Both the position numbers and the translations under genes were made by a program. This document shows positions 10,986 to 21,759 of a DNA stretch of 64,000 nt, piece by piece. Numbering within the stretch: the stretch's first letter is position 1; the number at the start of each line of letters is the position of its first letter. This DNA comes from Gymnothorax reevesii. Taxonomy: Eukaryota; Chordata; Actinopteri; Anguilliformes; Muraenidae. Location of the stretch: the NCBI GenBank assembly GCA_029721435.1, contig CM056582.1:41064611-41128610 (forward strand). The letters are read 5' to 3'. A model generated the notes under the pieces. That model was not told the DNA's origin and ran no database searches. It saw only the letters and a list, made by a program, of their open reading frames with translations.

Positions 10986-12017
10986 TCAGTGATGGGTCTC
11001 CAGCTCCACCACCGTCCACTCTCCCTGGGGCGAGCTGCCCTGGTCCTCCGGAGAGAAGCTGCTGACCGAGGTGACCGTGGCAGAGGGTGGGGTGAGGGGG
11101 GGCAGTAGAGTGGGCCACAGGCTGCTCTCCAGGGGGCTCAGGGTACCTCCGCCTCCCCCCGGCAGCAGCAGGAGGGGCTGGCAGCCATCCCCCGTCAGCA
11201 GGAGGGTCTCGTTGATCAGCTGCTGGATGATGCCCACCTTCTTACTCCAGTCCAGGTCCAGCGGAGGACGGGGCAGGGTGCCGGGGGAGGGGGGGTCCTG
11301 GGGAGTTTGCCCCTGGACAGAGCCCTAGTGCTGCTCTCTCTCCAAACGCCGAGGCGAGTCCGGCCTTACGGGCGAATCCAGCGCGTCCGGGGTCGTGCGC
11401 GAGGGGGAATCTTCCCCTCTCTCTTCCGTCTCTTCACTCGCCTGCTCCTGTTCTCTTCCCTTCACCAGCTCCTCCACCTCCTCCACCTCCTCCTCGTCGA
11501 TGGACTCCATAGCCTCGTAGATGGTGCAGAGGCCCGAGGAGGGGGACAGCAGTGCGGAGGACGGGGGCTTCGCCTGCTGCTGCTGCTCCAGCTCCTGCTG
11601 CCAGAGCTGAATGTGCCTCCTGCGCTTCTGCTCCTCCGCCTGCAGGGAGCGCTGCTGCTGGCGGTGGAGCTGCAGCTGGAGGAGGTCCCGTCTCTGCTGC
11701 TCCAGCTGCCTCTGCTGCTCCTGCCTCTGCCGCTCCTCCTCCTCCTCTTCATCGCGCTCCTCTTCCTCCCGCCGACTCGGGGGCTCGTCCTCCTCCAGCT
11801 CGAACCGCCTCCCCGTCCCTTCCTCTTCAACCGCCTCCTCCGGCGGACTCGGCTTTCCCTCCTCCTCCTCCGCCCCGTTTCCCTCCCCCCGCCGGCGTCT
11901 CTCCCGGCTCAGCTGGAGCTGCAGGAGCTGCTGCTGGTGCTGCTGTAGCCGACGGAGCTGAGCGCTGGGCGGGGTATGGGCGAGCCCCCAGGGGAGGTCC
12001 GCCGCCGCCGACCTGGG
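10986..12017 (-). CDS. Probable last coding exon of a host gene: Glu/Gln-rich coiled-coil protein with an in-frame stop
   Basis: One minus-strand frame runs from about 12017 to a TGA at 10986, broken only by a TAG at 11327-11325. Its upstream limit is a likely splice acceptor: a pyrimidine tract (CCCTCCCCTCTGCCC) precedes a GCCAG at about 12018-12022, and the frame closes upstream at 12056. The translation starts with Gln/Leu/Arg-rich heptads (QLRRLQQHQQQLLQLQL), continues into acidic runs and further Gln-rich coiled coil, and has the segment LCTIYEAMESIDEEEVEEVE. After the TAG come a conserved-looking WSKKVGIIQQLINETLLL, a Pro/Ser-rich stretch and the C-terminus WTVVELETHH. The region is GC-rich, unlike its neighbours, as coding exons often are. 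I do not recognise the gene. The TAG may be an allele, a sequencing error, the true end of one isoform, or a sign of a pseudogene. Upstream exons were not found. Confidence 0.55.
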
Positions 12018-12444
12018 CTGGCTCACGTGATCGCAGGGCAGAGGGGAGGGCCGCTATCTCCGCGACGGAGACGTGTCCCCTTCGCACCGTCCTGCAAGAG
12101 AGTCAAGACCACTCAGGATGTGTTACAGAGACCCAAAAAGAAAGGGACAAAAGATGTTTTGTCACAAGCAAGACTGGGTAGGCAGAATCCTCACCTTTTG
12201 CCACAGGATTACTCTTAACCTGTCCCACGCTCTTCGCTTCATTAGCAATCAAATAATCCATTTGCTGAATCGTTACCCATAAAATGCTGATGAGACAGCA
12301 CAGATGTGCATAAACTTAATTGCTGGGCTTACTCAGTCAAACAGTTTGCATCAAATTGAATATCTTTATATTTTGCGTTTGGTGATAGATTTGTTCGCTT
12401 CAGAAGTCGCTGACCACTTTAAATGCACCCTTTATACTTAAAAC
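12018..12444. other. Probable intron sequence upstream of the last exon
   Basis: No further exon is evident on the minus strand. The open frames on the plus strand here continue from antisense of the low-complexity exon and are not supported. Confidence 0.35.
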
Positions 12445-12905
12445 TAAGGCAACGTTCAGACAGCAGGCAAATGTGGCCCAAATCCGATTTTTTTGCCCAT
12501 ATGTGACCTGTATCCGATCTGTTATAAGAAGTTTGAACAGAACAAATCTGATTTTTTTTTAATGCGACCCAGGCCACTTTCATATGTGGTCCTAAATCTG
12601 GTACGCATCTGATATTTTGCAATGCCACTGCTGTCTGAACGGCCAGGTCGCATTTATCCGACCTGCACGTCATTGAAATGCAGAGACGAGATGGGTCCAT
12701 ATTTACTTCCGTCCACAGTGTGTGGCTGCGTGGTCACGTATCACCTAAGGACCTCTTCTGGTCACTTCAGGGTCGCATTCAGTTCATATTCAAAATGGAT
12801 AGAAGGCGCATATAATTTGTAATATGAACAAGCACACAAAAGAATTGAATTTCTCCAAAAAATCCGAATTGTGCATCAAGACTTGCCGTCTGAAAGTAGC
12901 CTAAG
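12445..12905. mobile_element. hAT-like MITE
   Basis: The ends are inverted repeats: CTAAGGCAACGTTCAGAC on the left (from 12444) and the reverse complement of GTCTGAAAGTAGCCTAAG on the right (to 12905). AAATCCGA and TCGGATTT-type motifs follow inside. Internal text such as GTGGCCCAAATCCGATTTTT is familiar from a common fish hAT-derived MITE. No transposase. I could not confirm an 8-bp target duplication. Confidence 0.65.
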
Positions 12906-12930
12906 TCAAGTGCTACTGTAGGAGAAATAC

Positions 12931-13247
12931 CAATTCATTTTTTATAATATTTGGAGCAAAAAAATGAGAGACAAGTATTTGCCACTAACGTGTCTTTGTC
13001 CCTCGCCACAAAATGTGAAATCGTGTCAAAATGAGCAATCTCTCGGTGTGACCTTGAGAGTGATGCAAAGGTCACCAAAATCGACAGGCGCCGGGGTATC
13101 ACCCTAATACATGTTGACATGAAATTTGAAGAAAATCCGTCAATTCGTTTTTGAGATATCTCGCTGACAAGGATTCGGGACATACGGACGGACGATCATG
13201 AATACAAAAGTCCCACCGCTTTGCGCGTTCCACGCGGCGGGGGACAA
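12931..13247 (-). repeat. Single-unit copy of the GTCCC-ended repeat family
   Basis: This is a short relative of the array at 20314-21558. Both hold CACTAACGTGTCTTTGTCC on the left and end GCGGCGGGGGACA on the right. Between the TTGTCCCTCGCC (12996-13007) and GGCGGGGGACAA (13236-13247) inverted pair lies one unit where the other copy has seven. A T-rich stretch at the left flank would be a 3' A-rich tail if the element is read on the minus strand. Non-coding. Confidence 0.7.
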
Positions 13248-13803
13248 AAATAGGCTAGAATTCAGAGAAAATTAAAAATTTCCTCCCAAATTAACTATCC
13301 AGATAACTGCAATCATAAGAACTTCACATTGTAGCCTATTTAGTACTTTGTCATTGTCAGGTCTGAACTGATATTGGTATATATTGATCCTGTCCATTCC
13401 GCAAAAATACTGTGTGATTGTTAATCAGGTGATAGAAGGGAAAAGCTACAGCGGACCCAGAATTCACCTCTCAGGCTATGAGGTGAGTGGGACAGGAACA
13501 GATCCAAAATGTTATAAACTGCCATAATCGTTTACCATGAGAAACTATGGCAGTGAACAGAAATTAAGCGTAAAAATGGTAGAGGTGGACTGGTGAATTC
13601 TGAATGTAAGAAATGCCTGCTGTCCCTGCTAATGCACAAGAACCAGATGTGTGACACAGAAGGCTGAGCAGACTCTGCTGCTTATAGACTCACTTACACA
13701 CTGCACCCACAGGAAAGCATTTTTATTTTAAAATAAAGCCTGTCATTTTTTTTTCTTAGTGAAAATAAGGACATTTGCTTTCGGCAGTTGATGTGAGCCA
13801 AAC
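13248..13803. other. No gene recognised
   Basis: AT-rich flank of the Tc1 element. No exon, RNA gene or repeat that I can support. Confidence 0.4.
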
Positions 13804-14097
13804 TACACTGATGGACTTTAAAAACTTTTAAGTCTGACCAGACAGAAATAGTTAAGTTGGGTTAGGTGAACTTTAATTGGATGATTACATAATTGACATG
13901 CAGTTGTCTTTGAGTAAGGAGACACAACACTGCACACTGTTAGTTTGTGTCTGTGGTGCAGGATTTGAGGAATTAGTGATGTAACCTCGTCCGGCTTCAC
14001 TGATCACAACTGCAATGCTGTCAAATGCCTTAAAACAATCCTTGAGGTCATTAAGGCCAGAAGCCGAGAGCATTTGTTCAAAGACACTGCGTGCGCC

Positions 14098-15582
14098 ATG
14101 CCTCGCCTTTCCAGACCCCAACGTGATCAAGCCATTGGGCTGTGGATGCCTGGAACATCCGAAAATCACATCGCCCAGCGTTTTGGGGTAAAGCCAACCC
14201 ACAATCACTAACCTTGTGGCTCGTTACCAGGAGACTAGAAGCACCAATGATCGACCCCGATCTGGTCAGCCAAGAATCACGACCCCAGCCCAGGACAATC
14301 AGATCCGCCTCGTCCACCCGAGAGATTGGTTTTGAACCTGCACCAGAATGGCTCAGGAGACCCTAGGAATCCACAGACCAATGATCAGCAGAAGAACAGT
14401 GAGTCGCCGACTTGCAGAGCGAGGGATCAGAGCCCACAGGGCATGTGTTGGAATGCAGCTTGATGCACGACGCAGGGCTACCAGGCTTCGCTGGGCTGAA
14501 GAATATGGTCAGACACCAGTCCCCAACCGATTCTGGAGGAATGTTGTCTTCTGTGACGAGTCCAGATTTTGTCTGTACCGACATTATGGAAGACAGAAGG
14601 TCTACAGACGATGTGGAGAGAGATACGTGGTCCCCTGCATTGCTGAGACAGATGGCTTTGGAGGAGACTCAGAGATTTTCTGGGGTGCCATTCGGTGTGG
14701 CTGTAGGTCCGACCTGGTCATAAACAAAATCTTAATGCAGCCTGCTACTGTGTCCTTGTCATCAGACCGCACGTCGTGCCGTACATCAAAGACCACCCTG
14801 AGGTCACGTTCATGCAAGTCAACGCACAACCTCACTCACTCTGTGTGGCCCAGCAGCTCCTGGCCCAGAATGGTGTGCAAGTCATGGAACGGCCACCTTT
14901 CAGCCCTGACATGAAGTGCATCGAGCATTTGTGGGACCTGTTCGATCGGCGGGCTCGGCAACGCACTCCAGCGCCCAGGACGAGGGTGGAGCTCCAAGAA
15001 GCCCTTCTTCTGAGACCAGAATGATTTGACACACTTCGCCTTCTGGAATACCCTTCCAGAAGACACATCATCTAATTATAGATCGAAGAGCCAGAAGGAA
15101 GAGATATGGCGGCACAAAACAGGCAACAGCTTATAATGGCTGTGCAATTAGAGGAATTAGAGAAGAGAGACACATATAGAAGTAAACTGCCAATAGTATT
15201 TGCCCTAGTAAGCCCTGCAACGCAAGTGCAAATCCATTAGAAGTGCAATGGCTGCACATGGGAACTACGGTCAGTGTCGGTCAGCTGCAGTACGGAAAAA
15301 ATTAATGCAGATGCCATTTGGTTTTAGAAGAGAGCGCCAATCTTCTGCCTGCTTCTACTCGATAAACGGAAGACAAGTAAACTCTTCTCGGAAGAGAAGA
15401 GAGCAAAGTGAACAATCGGAGGATAACTCTTCTGCTTCGAGAAGCGCAAATCGCCCCGGCCTCTGGAGTGGCAGGCCATTCCCCTGCAACAGCTCAACAG
15501 AATGGTGCTGTCCATGCCAAGACAAGTGATGGCTTTGCTGCAGGCATGTGATGGTCATACTCTGTACAGAGATTGGAGTTGA
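14098..15582 (+). pseudogene. Tc1-like transposase, frameshifted and interrupted
   Basis: The start is ATG at 14098, with MPRLSRPQRDQAIGLW and a helix-turn-helix start typical of Tc1 proteins; this first frame stops at about 14211. Sense continues in other frames: a GRPR-like region near 14255-14290, then 14348-14770 with the DNA-binding and catalytic entry (RTVSRRLAERGI, WRNVVFCDESRF). It shifts again to 14776-15010 with PPFSPDMKCIEHLWDLF and then meets the insertion at 15013. The C-terminal tail resumes at 15466-15582 with EWQAIPLQQL and GHTLYRDWS. The first catalytic Asp (CDES) is present. The second lies in a QVNAQPHS stretch where QDNAQPH is usual, so that Asp is replaced. The gene cannot make an active enzyme. 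Confidence 0.8.
15013..15465. mobile_element. 453-bp insertion inside the Tc1 transposase gene
   Basis: Tc1 coding sense breaks off after ELQEALL at about 15012 and resumes with EWQAIPL at about 15466. TCTG occurs at both joints (15009-15012 and 15462-15465), a possible 4-bp target duplication. The insert contains inverted motifs (CCAGAA..TTCTGG near its left end, CTTCTCGGAAGAGAAG and CTTCTGCTTCGAGAAG on the right). A 43-codon open frame starts at ATG 15105. I do not recognise the family. Confidence 0.6.
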
Positions 15583-15771
15583 TCTTTGTCATTAAACTTG
15601 TCATTGTTGGTTATTTTTTTTTTTAATTTTATCTGATATTTTGTCTAAGTTTTTGTTATGGGTAAATTCAATAAATGGTTACAAATTTGAATCAGTTTCG
15701 CAACAATTACAGTTATAAGTTTTTAAAGTCCATCAGTGTATTATGCCAAAAATAGTGCTACAGGCACTGTA

Positions 15772-16251
15772 GCTCACCTGGATTGTTTATACTTGTACAG
15801 GCTGTTATATAACGCCATGAACAAACTTTGGTCTCCTCATGGGCAGGAAAATACAGTATGTGCCAAGTTTCAGCTTTGTAGGTCTGGTGGATTTGGATAG
15901 GATGATGTTTTAAGTAAACACCTTTGGAAGTGGGTGTGGTCAGAGCGCCAAGCTCAAACGTCCAAATTTCACGAAACCTGTAAGATATGTTTTAGGGCTT
16001 GCTTTTATCCACACACATGAAATATCAGCTTCATCGCCTGAAAAACTGCTTCAAAATTGCATATTTGAATTCATATTCAGTCTTATTTGAAATCAGATGA
16101 ACAAACTTTGGCGTCCTCACAGGTAGGAACATGTGCCACGTTTCAGCTTTATAGGTCCAGAGGTTTTAGAGAAGAAAGTGTTTAAGGACGACGTTGATGA
16201 CAGACAGACGGTCCATGGCATAAGTCCACCAGAACTTTGGTCCAGGTGAGC
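15772..16251. mobile_element. TA-flanked MITE with GCTCACCTGGA ends
   Basis: The left end TAGCTCACCTGGA (15770-15782) and the right end TCCAGGTGAGCTA (16241-16253) are exact complements. TA at both outer edges fits Tc1/mariner-type target duplication. The inside has two related segments (ATGAACAAACTTTGG near 15818 and 16097, each followed by a GTGCCAAGTTTCAGCTTT-like stretch), so part was duplicated internally. No transposase. Confidence 0.7.
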
Positions 16252-16253
16252 TA

Positions 16254-17479
16254 GAAATCAGAACTGCGCAACCCTTCAAGCAATACAAACTGGTGAGGTA
16301 GAGACAAAATCAACTTTTAAACTTTTTGCCTTAACTTGCATGACTGGCTCAGAGATCTGACCACTATCCAGGTCACTGCCCCCCAGGAAGAGGTCATCCA
16401 TGAAATTCACAAAAGATATTTGCAGGTGACTGGAGAATCAAGATTAACACTTGTCCATCTAGTCTCTTCCATCCTCAGAATTCAGTGTGGTCAGTGGGCC
16501 AGACACAGTAAATCATAACTCACCTTCTTAAGGACTTTCTCATTAGGGCACGGTCTGTGATTGAGTGGCAAGGGCAAGTTTAGCTTAAATATTTTAGGTC
16601 TGAAATGGGGAGCTCTTAGAATTTAAGCACTTGATAGAGGTTTGGGGAGACAGAGGATGAAGTGAATTGACCGTTTCTGGTGAGCATTGATGACAGATGT
16701 GCCCAATCATGAACCATAAAGGACAGAGTGTCCTTCCCAATCAATAAGTACACCTGTTTTTAATAATTACCATGCCTTCAAGCAGAAAGGAGGGAACCAA
16801 TTAGTGTAATTAAGTGTAATGATTGGTTGGAATGAAAACCTGCATACTCTCAACTCCTCACGGCACATGATAGAGCACCACTGATCTTGGGGAACTAGAG
16901 GTTCAGCTGAACCTGAAACTCAACTGGTCTGCCATCCCCATTGGAAGTCAGGTAAAGGCTGTCATGAAATGCCATACTAGTTTATGTCAAAAAGATGTTG
17001 TATGTAAAGTTATATTAAATTAGATTAATGTATGAGACTGGTTGAAGATACTGGTCATTCAAAATTTTTCAATGCGTGAAGGAATGTAAAGTCACAAAAT
17101 GGCCATTTTTGAGAAGTTGTCAAAACCAGTCATCTACATGTGGAGGCATTTTGTTTCAGTGCTTTATCTCAATTTGGAAAACACAATATGGCCAACATTA
17201 GTTAGTAAATGACTGCCCAGCCAAACCCACTTTAGGATGCTAACCTTGGCTGAAATGCAGTCCTAAGCTAGCCTGTGTGCCATGTTAAATATCCAGTTTT
17301 GTCAATTAGCCACGACATAATCGGATGAGACGATGCCTGCCCACAGACTGTGTAAGTCAAAGTTCTGTCACTCAAGGTGGCCACGCCCTTAATTATGCAA
17401 AACATTTAAGGCTTCATATAATGTAAATAGTGGAGTGACAAAAAAATTCACTCCCCCCACAGTTTTTACGGAGGGGAAA
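16254..17479. other. No gene recognised
   Basis: AT-rich non-coding DNA. Short open frames have no recognisable domain, and no splice-bounded exon stands out. Confidence 0.4.
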
Positions 17480-18500
17480 ATTATTCATTGAGACCAAAAC
17501 TGTTGTGTTCTGGGGTCCTGGCCTTTGGCCAGGACAGCATTTATGGTTTTAACAGTTTCATGTTCCATAGTTTCATAGTTCATGACAGTTTTAACAGTTT
17601 CTTGTTTCAGGATTTTACATTTCATTATTCATGCTCCTTGTCCAGGTTTTTACTTTTCCATGTTTTGTTTCATGCCAGGTCTGCCAATCCACTCCACCGC
17701 TTGTCTGCGTTCCGCCCCGTGCCTTCGTTGTTGCACATTTCTGAGCTATGGTTGGCTTTGGTATTTCACCCTTCCTTCTGTGCTGTGCTGATTCGGGGCT
17801 CTGTAAGCTTAATTGGCAATTAACTGTTTTTAAGTTACTAACATTTACTAACACTCACTGGGTGGTGTAATTCTTAGATGGGCACATTACTAATACTACT
17901 AATTTAGACAGGGAGTTTATTGTCATGATTCCTGCTTTGCTATTTCAAGATCTTGCTGTGCTTTTCTGTTCTGAACTATCATGCTGCTTTCAAACTGCAT
18001 ACTTAATTGGTACTTAAGCTGAGCACGCTCATTCTCTTAATGAGCAAGTCTTGTCATCCAATCTCTGTCCATGTCATGATCTTGCCATGCCTCTTGTTTC
18101 TCCTTCTCCAGGTGTTGCCCTTCATGTGTCTTGATTTCTCAGCCTTTATCTGGATGCGGTGGAAGTTGGCTGGCAGACAGTGTCTCAAGTCTCGTTTCAT
18201 GTGCAAGTTTTGTCGCTCATGTTCATGCTTCCAAGTCTTGTTCTTAGTCCTTGTGTATATAGCCCTAGTCTTGTTGTTTATTTTCGTTCTTGGATTTCTG
18301 CCTGGAGTTTCCAGTGTTTTTCGTTCTTGCCGTTTTTGCAATTTAGTTTCCCAGCTCTGTGTAGCTTACCTTTGTTTGTCTTTTTGCAACCCTTTGGGCC
18401 AAGTTTTTTGTTGGCCCTCGTGCCTGTTTTATTTTGTTTTGAATAAATCCTCATTTCCCTTCACCCCGCTTCTGGTGTATAACTGATTCCATATCACAAA
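17480..18500 (-). other. T-rich interspersed repeat, perhaps retroelement-derived
   Basis: Pyrimidine-rich text with many CATG, TTTCATG and CTTGT motifs runs for about 1 kb. A similar style, reverse-complemented, occurs at about 23.1-23.46 kb. It reads like the LTR or untranslated part of a fish retroelement, but I cannot define ends, and the open frames are compositional artefacts. Confidence 0.35.
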
Positions 18501-18554
18501 ACTGTATTTTGAACCAGGCTGTAAACATGTTTAATTTTCTGAACTTGAGGTTTT

Positions 18555-18676
18555 TAACATGGGGGTCAATGGGGATTGACCCCTTTCTGTAGCCAGCCTC
18601 AAGTGGCCATTCAAAGAACTGCAGCTTTTGGCACTTCCGTATTTGCTTCACTTTTCAGCCCCGTAGGTTGCCGCTT
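18555..18676 (+). mobile_element. Fragment of a fish DNA-element family
   Basis: The stretch AGCCTCAAGTGGCCATTCAA and CACTTCCGTATTTGCTTCA, ending GGTTGCCGCTTGGT, resembles a common fish repeat end. A weaker match to the same theme, CCACCGACGT..CACTTCCGCACTGGCTTCA, occurs in the MITE copy at 41.6-41.7 kb. It abuts the LTR-like fragment. No ends defined. Confidence 0.45.
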
Positions 18677-18880
18677 GGTCACTCTTTACAAGACCTGTGA
18701 AGCTCTTTTTGTGGATTTTTGCCTGTGTTGGAGCATTTTCCTGTCCCAGGACATCGCAACATAGCAACCCTATCTCAATTACCAAGGGACTGTAACCATC
18801 TTTTTTTTTTTTTTTGGATATTTCAATCTTGGTCCAAGTTGGTTTAATTAAATCTATAAAAGTCTAAAAAATTGTCGGTC
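18677..18880 (+). mobile_element. LTR-like fragment matching 3725-3920
   Basis: About 200 bp are shared with the Gypsy-like leader at 3.7 kb: TCACTCTTTACAAGA, TTTTTGCCTGTGTTGGAGCA, AGACATCGCAACATAGC-like, TCAATTACCAAGGGACTGTA and TTTCAATCTTGGTC. Differences include a longer T run here. No gag follows, so this is a fragment or partial solo LTR of the same family. Confidence 0.7.
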
Positions 18881-19659
18881 ATTTCTTGCTGTCTGATATG
18901 TCATAAATTGGGGCCATAACAGCTGAAAAATAGTGGCAAAGCCAATGCGCCCGCTTAGCCAAACATGGCCAAAATGGAACTCCCACTATTGGCAAAAGTA
19001 TTGGTCTAATTCGGCTCAAAATCGAACTTGGTCTAGACCTTATGACCATACATACACATGTGAAATATGAAAAGGATCGAAGAACAGAAGACGCTATAGT
19101 GCAGACAAGCCAAAAGTTTATACACGACCACCACTAAAGACCTCGAGCATAGCATAAGCTCCTTTGGGCCTTTTGGTCAAGCAGGCTAATAAAACAATGT
19201 AGAATGAAATATAAGCGCATCATGCAGATATGACAGATGCTTGTATATTCCAATATTTACTGCGAACGCAACGCTCACAATACTCCCACGACTTAAGAGA
19301 CTGATAGTGAGACCAGTTGCGGTATATTGGGCATGAGAGATCTTCCTTCCTAAAACGTTTTTGATTTGACCAATCGGTCAAATCAAAAGGGTCCATCCCT
19401 GATGAACAATGTATTAGCAGCACACCCACAAAATGTCATATATCCGTTGATTACTTTTTGAGTTATTTCTTACACAGACAGAACACCACCGGTGTAGTGT
19501 AAAATCTGGTCCCCCACGTGACTTACGTTGAATTTTACTCGTCAATTGGCATCACACCGCTTGAGTCATCCACGTGATTTTCATAGTCACACGTATTATC
19601 GGAAATAAATAAGCCAGCATAGCATTTAAACTCTATGATTAATACAGAAGTCACGTTAG
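18881..19659. other. Decayed interspersed repeat, no gene
   Basis: Text such as CTCCTTTGGGCCTTTTGGTC and AGCAGGCTAATAA near 19160-19195 is reminiscent of a common fish repeat, but I cannot set ends. The rest is AT-rich with nothing coding. Confidence 0.35.
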
Positions 19660-20290
19660 CGGGCGTTATACAGTCGTTTGCTAATACTGAAATAACTAGC
19701 CAGCTTGCTGGCTAATAAGGCTGCATTACGCTTCATCTGTAATAACCACTAGCAAGCAAAAGTGACAAACTCTTGAATGTTATAGCTAGCACACCTGTGT
19801 AGCAAGCTAGCTAGCTAGCTGCTAATAAAGCCACAGTTCGCTTCTACTGCATACATGCCAACTCTACCGCTATTGTCGGTAGACTACCGCTTTCAGGGCA
19901 TTTCGTTTCATGCTAAAAAAAAATCGTCCTAAAAGCGGAAGAGAGTTGGCATGTATGCTACTGTAATAACTGCTAGCTAGCAAGCTAAAGTGATAAAGTC
20001 TTAAATATTACAACTTGCACACCAGTGTAACGAGCTAGCTAGTTTGCTTGCTAAAGTGATGCGACCTCTTCAATGATGTAGCTCGCAAACCAGTTTAGCG
20101 CGCAAGCCAGCTTGCTAATAAGGTCACAGTTCGCCTCCACAATAATAATCGCAGGCTAGCTAGCTCGTTGCCTGACGACAAACTCCATAATGTTTGTTAG
20201 CTAGCACACTAGTATAGCAAGCTTGCCAGCTGCCTAGCCTACTAGCCAACAAGCCAGCTAGCTTGCTAAAAAGGCTACAGTGTACCACAT
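19660..20290. repeat. Degenerate tandem array rich in GCTAGC
   Basis: Units containing GCTAATAAGGC or GCTAATAAAGCC, a CAGTTCGC stretch, GTAATAAC and AGCTAGCACAC recur near 19709, 19821, 20114 and 20265. Spacing is irregular, about 110-180 bp after removing the MITE at 19850. The palindrome GCTAGC and runs such as AGCTAGCTAGCTAGCT are frequent. No coding sequence. Confidence 0.65.
19850..19957. mobile_element. 108-bp MITE with 16-bp TIRs and a 6-bp target duplication
   Basis: CATACATGCCAACTCT (19850-19865) is perfectly complemented by AGAGTTGGCATGTATG (19942-19957). CTACTG stands directly outside on both sides (19844-19849 and 19958-19963). Inside is a smaller imperfect palindrome around TACCGCTATTGTCGGTAG and an A run. 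It has landed inside one unit of the GCTAGC array. Too short to code. Confidence 0.85.
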
Positions 20291-20313
20291 GCACACAGCC
20301 ACAATTCTATTGT

Positions 20314-21558
20314 TTTTTTAAGCACAATGTATTTACAACAAGTATTTGACACTAACGTGTCTTTGTCCCCCGCCACAAAATGTGAAATCGAGTCAAAAAG
20401 AACTGTTTCTCGGTGTGACCTTGAGAATGGCGCTAAGGTCACCAAAATGGACTGGCGCCGGGGTATCACCCTAATACATGTTGACATAAGATTTGAAGAA
20501 AATCCCTGGATTCATTCTTGAGATATCTCGCTGACAACGCTATCAGTGTGAAAATCCACAATCTCTCGGTGTGACCTTGAGAATGGCGCGAAGGTCACCA
20601 AAATCGACTGGCGCCAGGGTATCACACTAATACGTGTTGACATAAGACTTGAAGTAAACCCGTCGATTCGTTCTTGAGATATTTCGCTGACAAGGCCATC
20701 AGTGTGAAAATCCACAATCTCTCGGTGTGACCTTGAGAACGGCGCGAAGGTCATCGAAATCGACTAGCGCCGGGGTATCACCCTAATACATGTTGACATA
20801 AGATTTGAAGAAAATCCGTGGATTCCTTCTTGAGATATCTCGCTGACAACGCTATCAGTGTGAAAATACACAATCTCTCGGTGCGACCTTGAGAATGGCG
20901 CAAAGGTCACCAAAATTGACTGGCGCCGAGGTGTCACACTAGTATATGTTGACATAAAAGTTGAAGTAAATCCGTCAATTCGTTCTTGAGATATCTCGCT
21001 GACAAGGCTATCAGTGTGAAAATCCCCAATCTCTCGGGATGACCTTGAGAACGGCGCGAAGGTCACCAAAATCGACTGGCGCTGGGGTTTCACAGTAATT
21101 CATGTTGACATTAAATTTGAAGTAAATCTGTTGATTAGTTCTTGAGATATCTCGCTGACAAGGCTATCAGTGTGAAAATCCACAGTCTCTCGGTGTGACC
21201 TTGAGAATGGCGTGAAGGTCACCGAAATCAACTGGCGCCGGGGTATCGCCCTAATACATGTTGACATCAAATTTGAAGTAAATCCGTCGATTCGTTCCTG
21301 AGATATCTCGCTGACAAGGCTATCAGTGTGAAAAATCTCTCGGTGTGACCTTGAGAATGGCGCGAAGGTCACCAAAATTGACTGGCGCTGGGGTGTCAGC
21401 TAATACATTTTGACCTCAAATTTGAAGAAAATCCGTCAATTCGTTCTTGAGATATCTCGCTGACAAGGATTCGGGACGTACGGACGGACGGACGGTTGTG
21501 AATACTATGTCCTGCCCCTTCGCGAGTTCTGCGCGGCGGGGGACAACAAAGAGGCATA
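20314..21558 (-). repeat. Seven-copy 156-bp tandem array inside a GTCCC-ended repeat
   Basis: Units aligned on TCTCTCGGTGTGACCTTGAG begin at 20405, 20561, 20717, 20873, 21029, 21185 and 21335: five steps of exactly 156 bp and a last step of 150. The array sits between the same outer ends as the single-unit copy at 12.99-13.25 kb (TTGTCCCCCGCC on the left, GGCGGGGGACAA to 21547 on the right). The whole is flanked by CCACAATTCTAYTGT at 20299-20313 and 21559-21573 (15 bp, one mismatch). Because 156 is 52 codons, long minus-strand frames persist, but the repeated peptide is most simply a by-product of the period. Confidence 0.8.
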
Positions 21559-21759
21559 CCACAATTCTACTGTACAGCAGTCAGCGATATCAAAATCTCG
21601 CAATACACGTCATTCGATGCGATGCGCGTATGACGACAGAAGTCACGTGGGGGGGGGGGGGACCAGATTTTAAATGACAGCGGCAAAAACATAAAAATCC
21701 TCCGCGGCGGAGGAACTAAAAATGTCTCATTGTCAAATGAATTATAGTGCTCACTGTAT

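Larger units (their letters stand above)
13806..15738 (+). mobile_element. Tc1-like DNA transposon with perfect TIRs
   Basis: A 22-bp inverted repeat at 13806-13827 (CACTGATGGACTTTAAAAAC..) is matched perfectly by its complement at 15717-15738. Each is flanked by TA (13804-13805 and 15739-15740), the target duplication of the Tc1/mariner superfamily. Inside is a disabled transposase gene and a separate 453-bp insertion. Without that insertion the element would be about 1.48 kb, normal for Tc1. The perfect TIRs show that the ends have not decayed even though the gene has. Confidence 0.9.

Noticed and set aside
11307..12181. Long plus-strand open frames of Leu-, Ser/Cys- or Ala/Pro-rich composition
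   Set aside because: They are antisense shadows of the low-complexity Glu/Gln-rich minus-strand exon; trinucleotide-like composition keeps all frames open.
20512..21375. Minus-strand frames with a repeated FAPFSRSHRE-type peptide
   Set aside because: The period of 156 bp is a multiple of three, so repetition alone explains them; no start context or domain.
20405..21475. Possible CRISPR-like or phage-like repeat array
   Set aside because: Units are contiguous with no unique spacers, are too long, and the surroundings are vertebrate.
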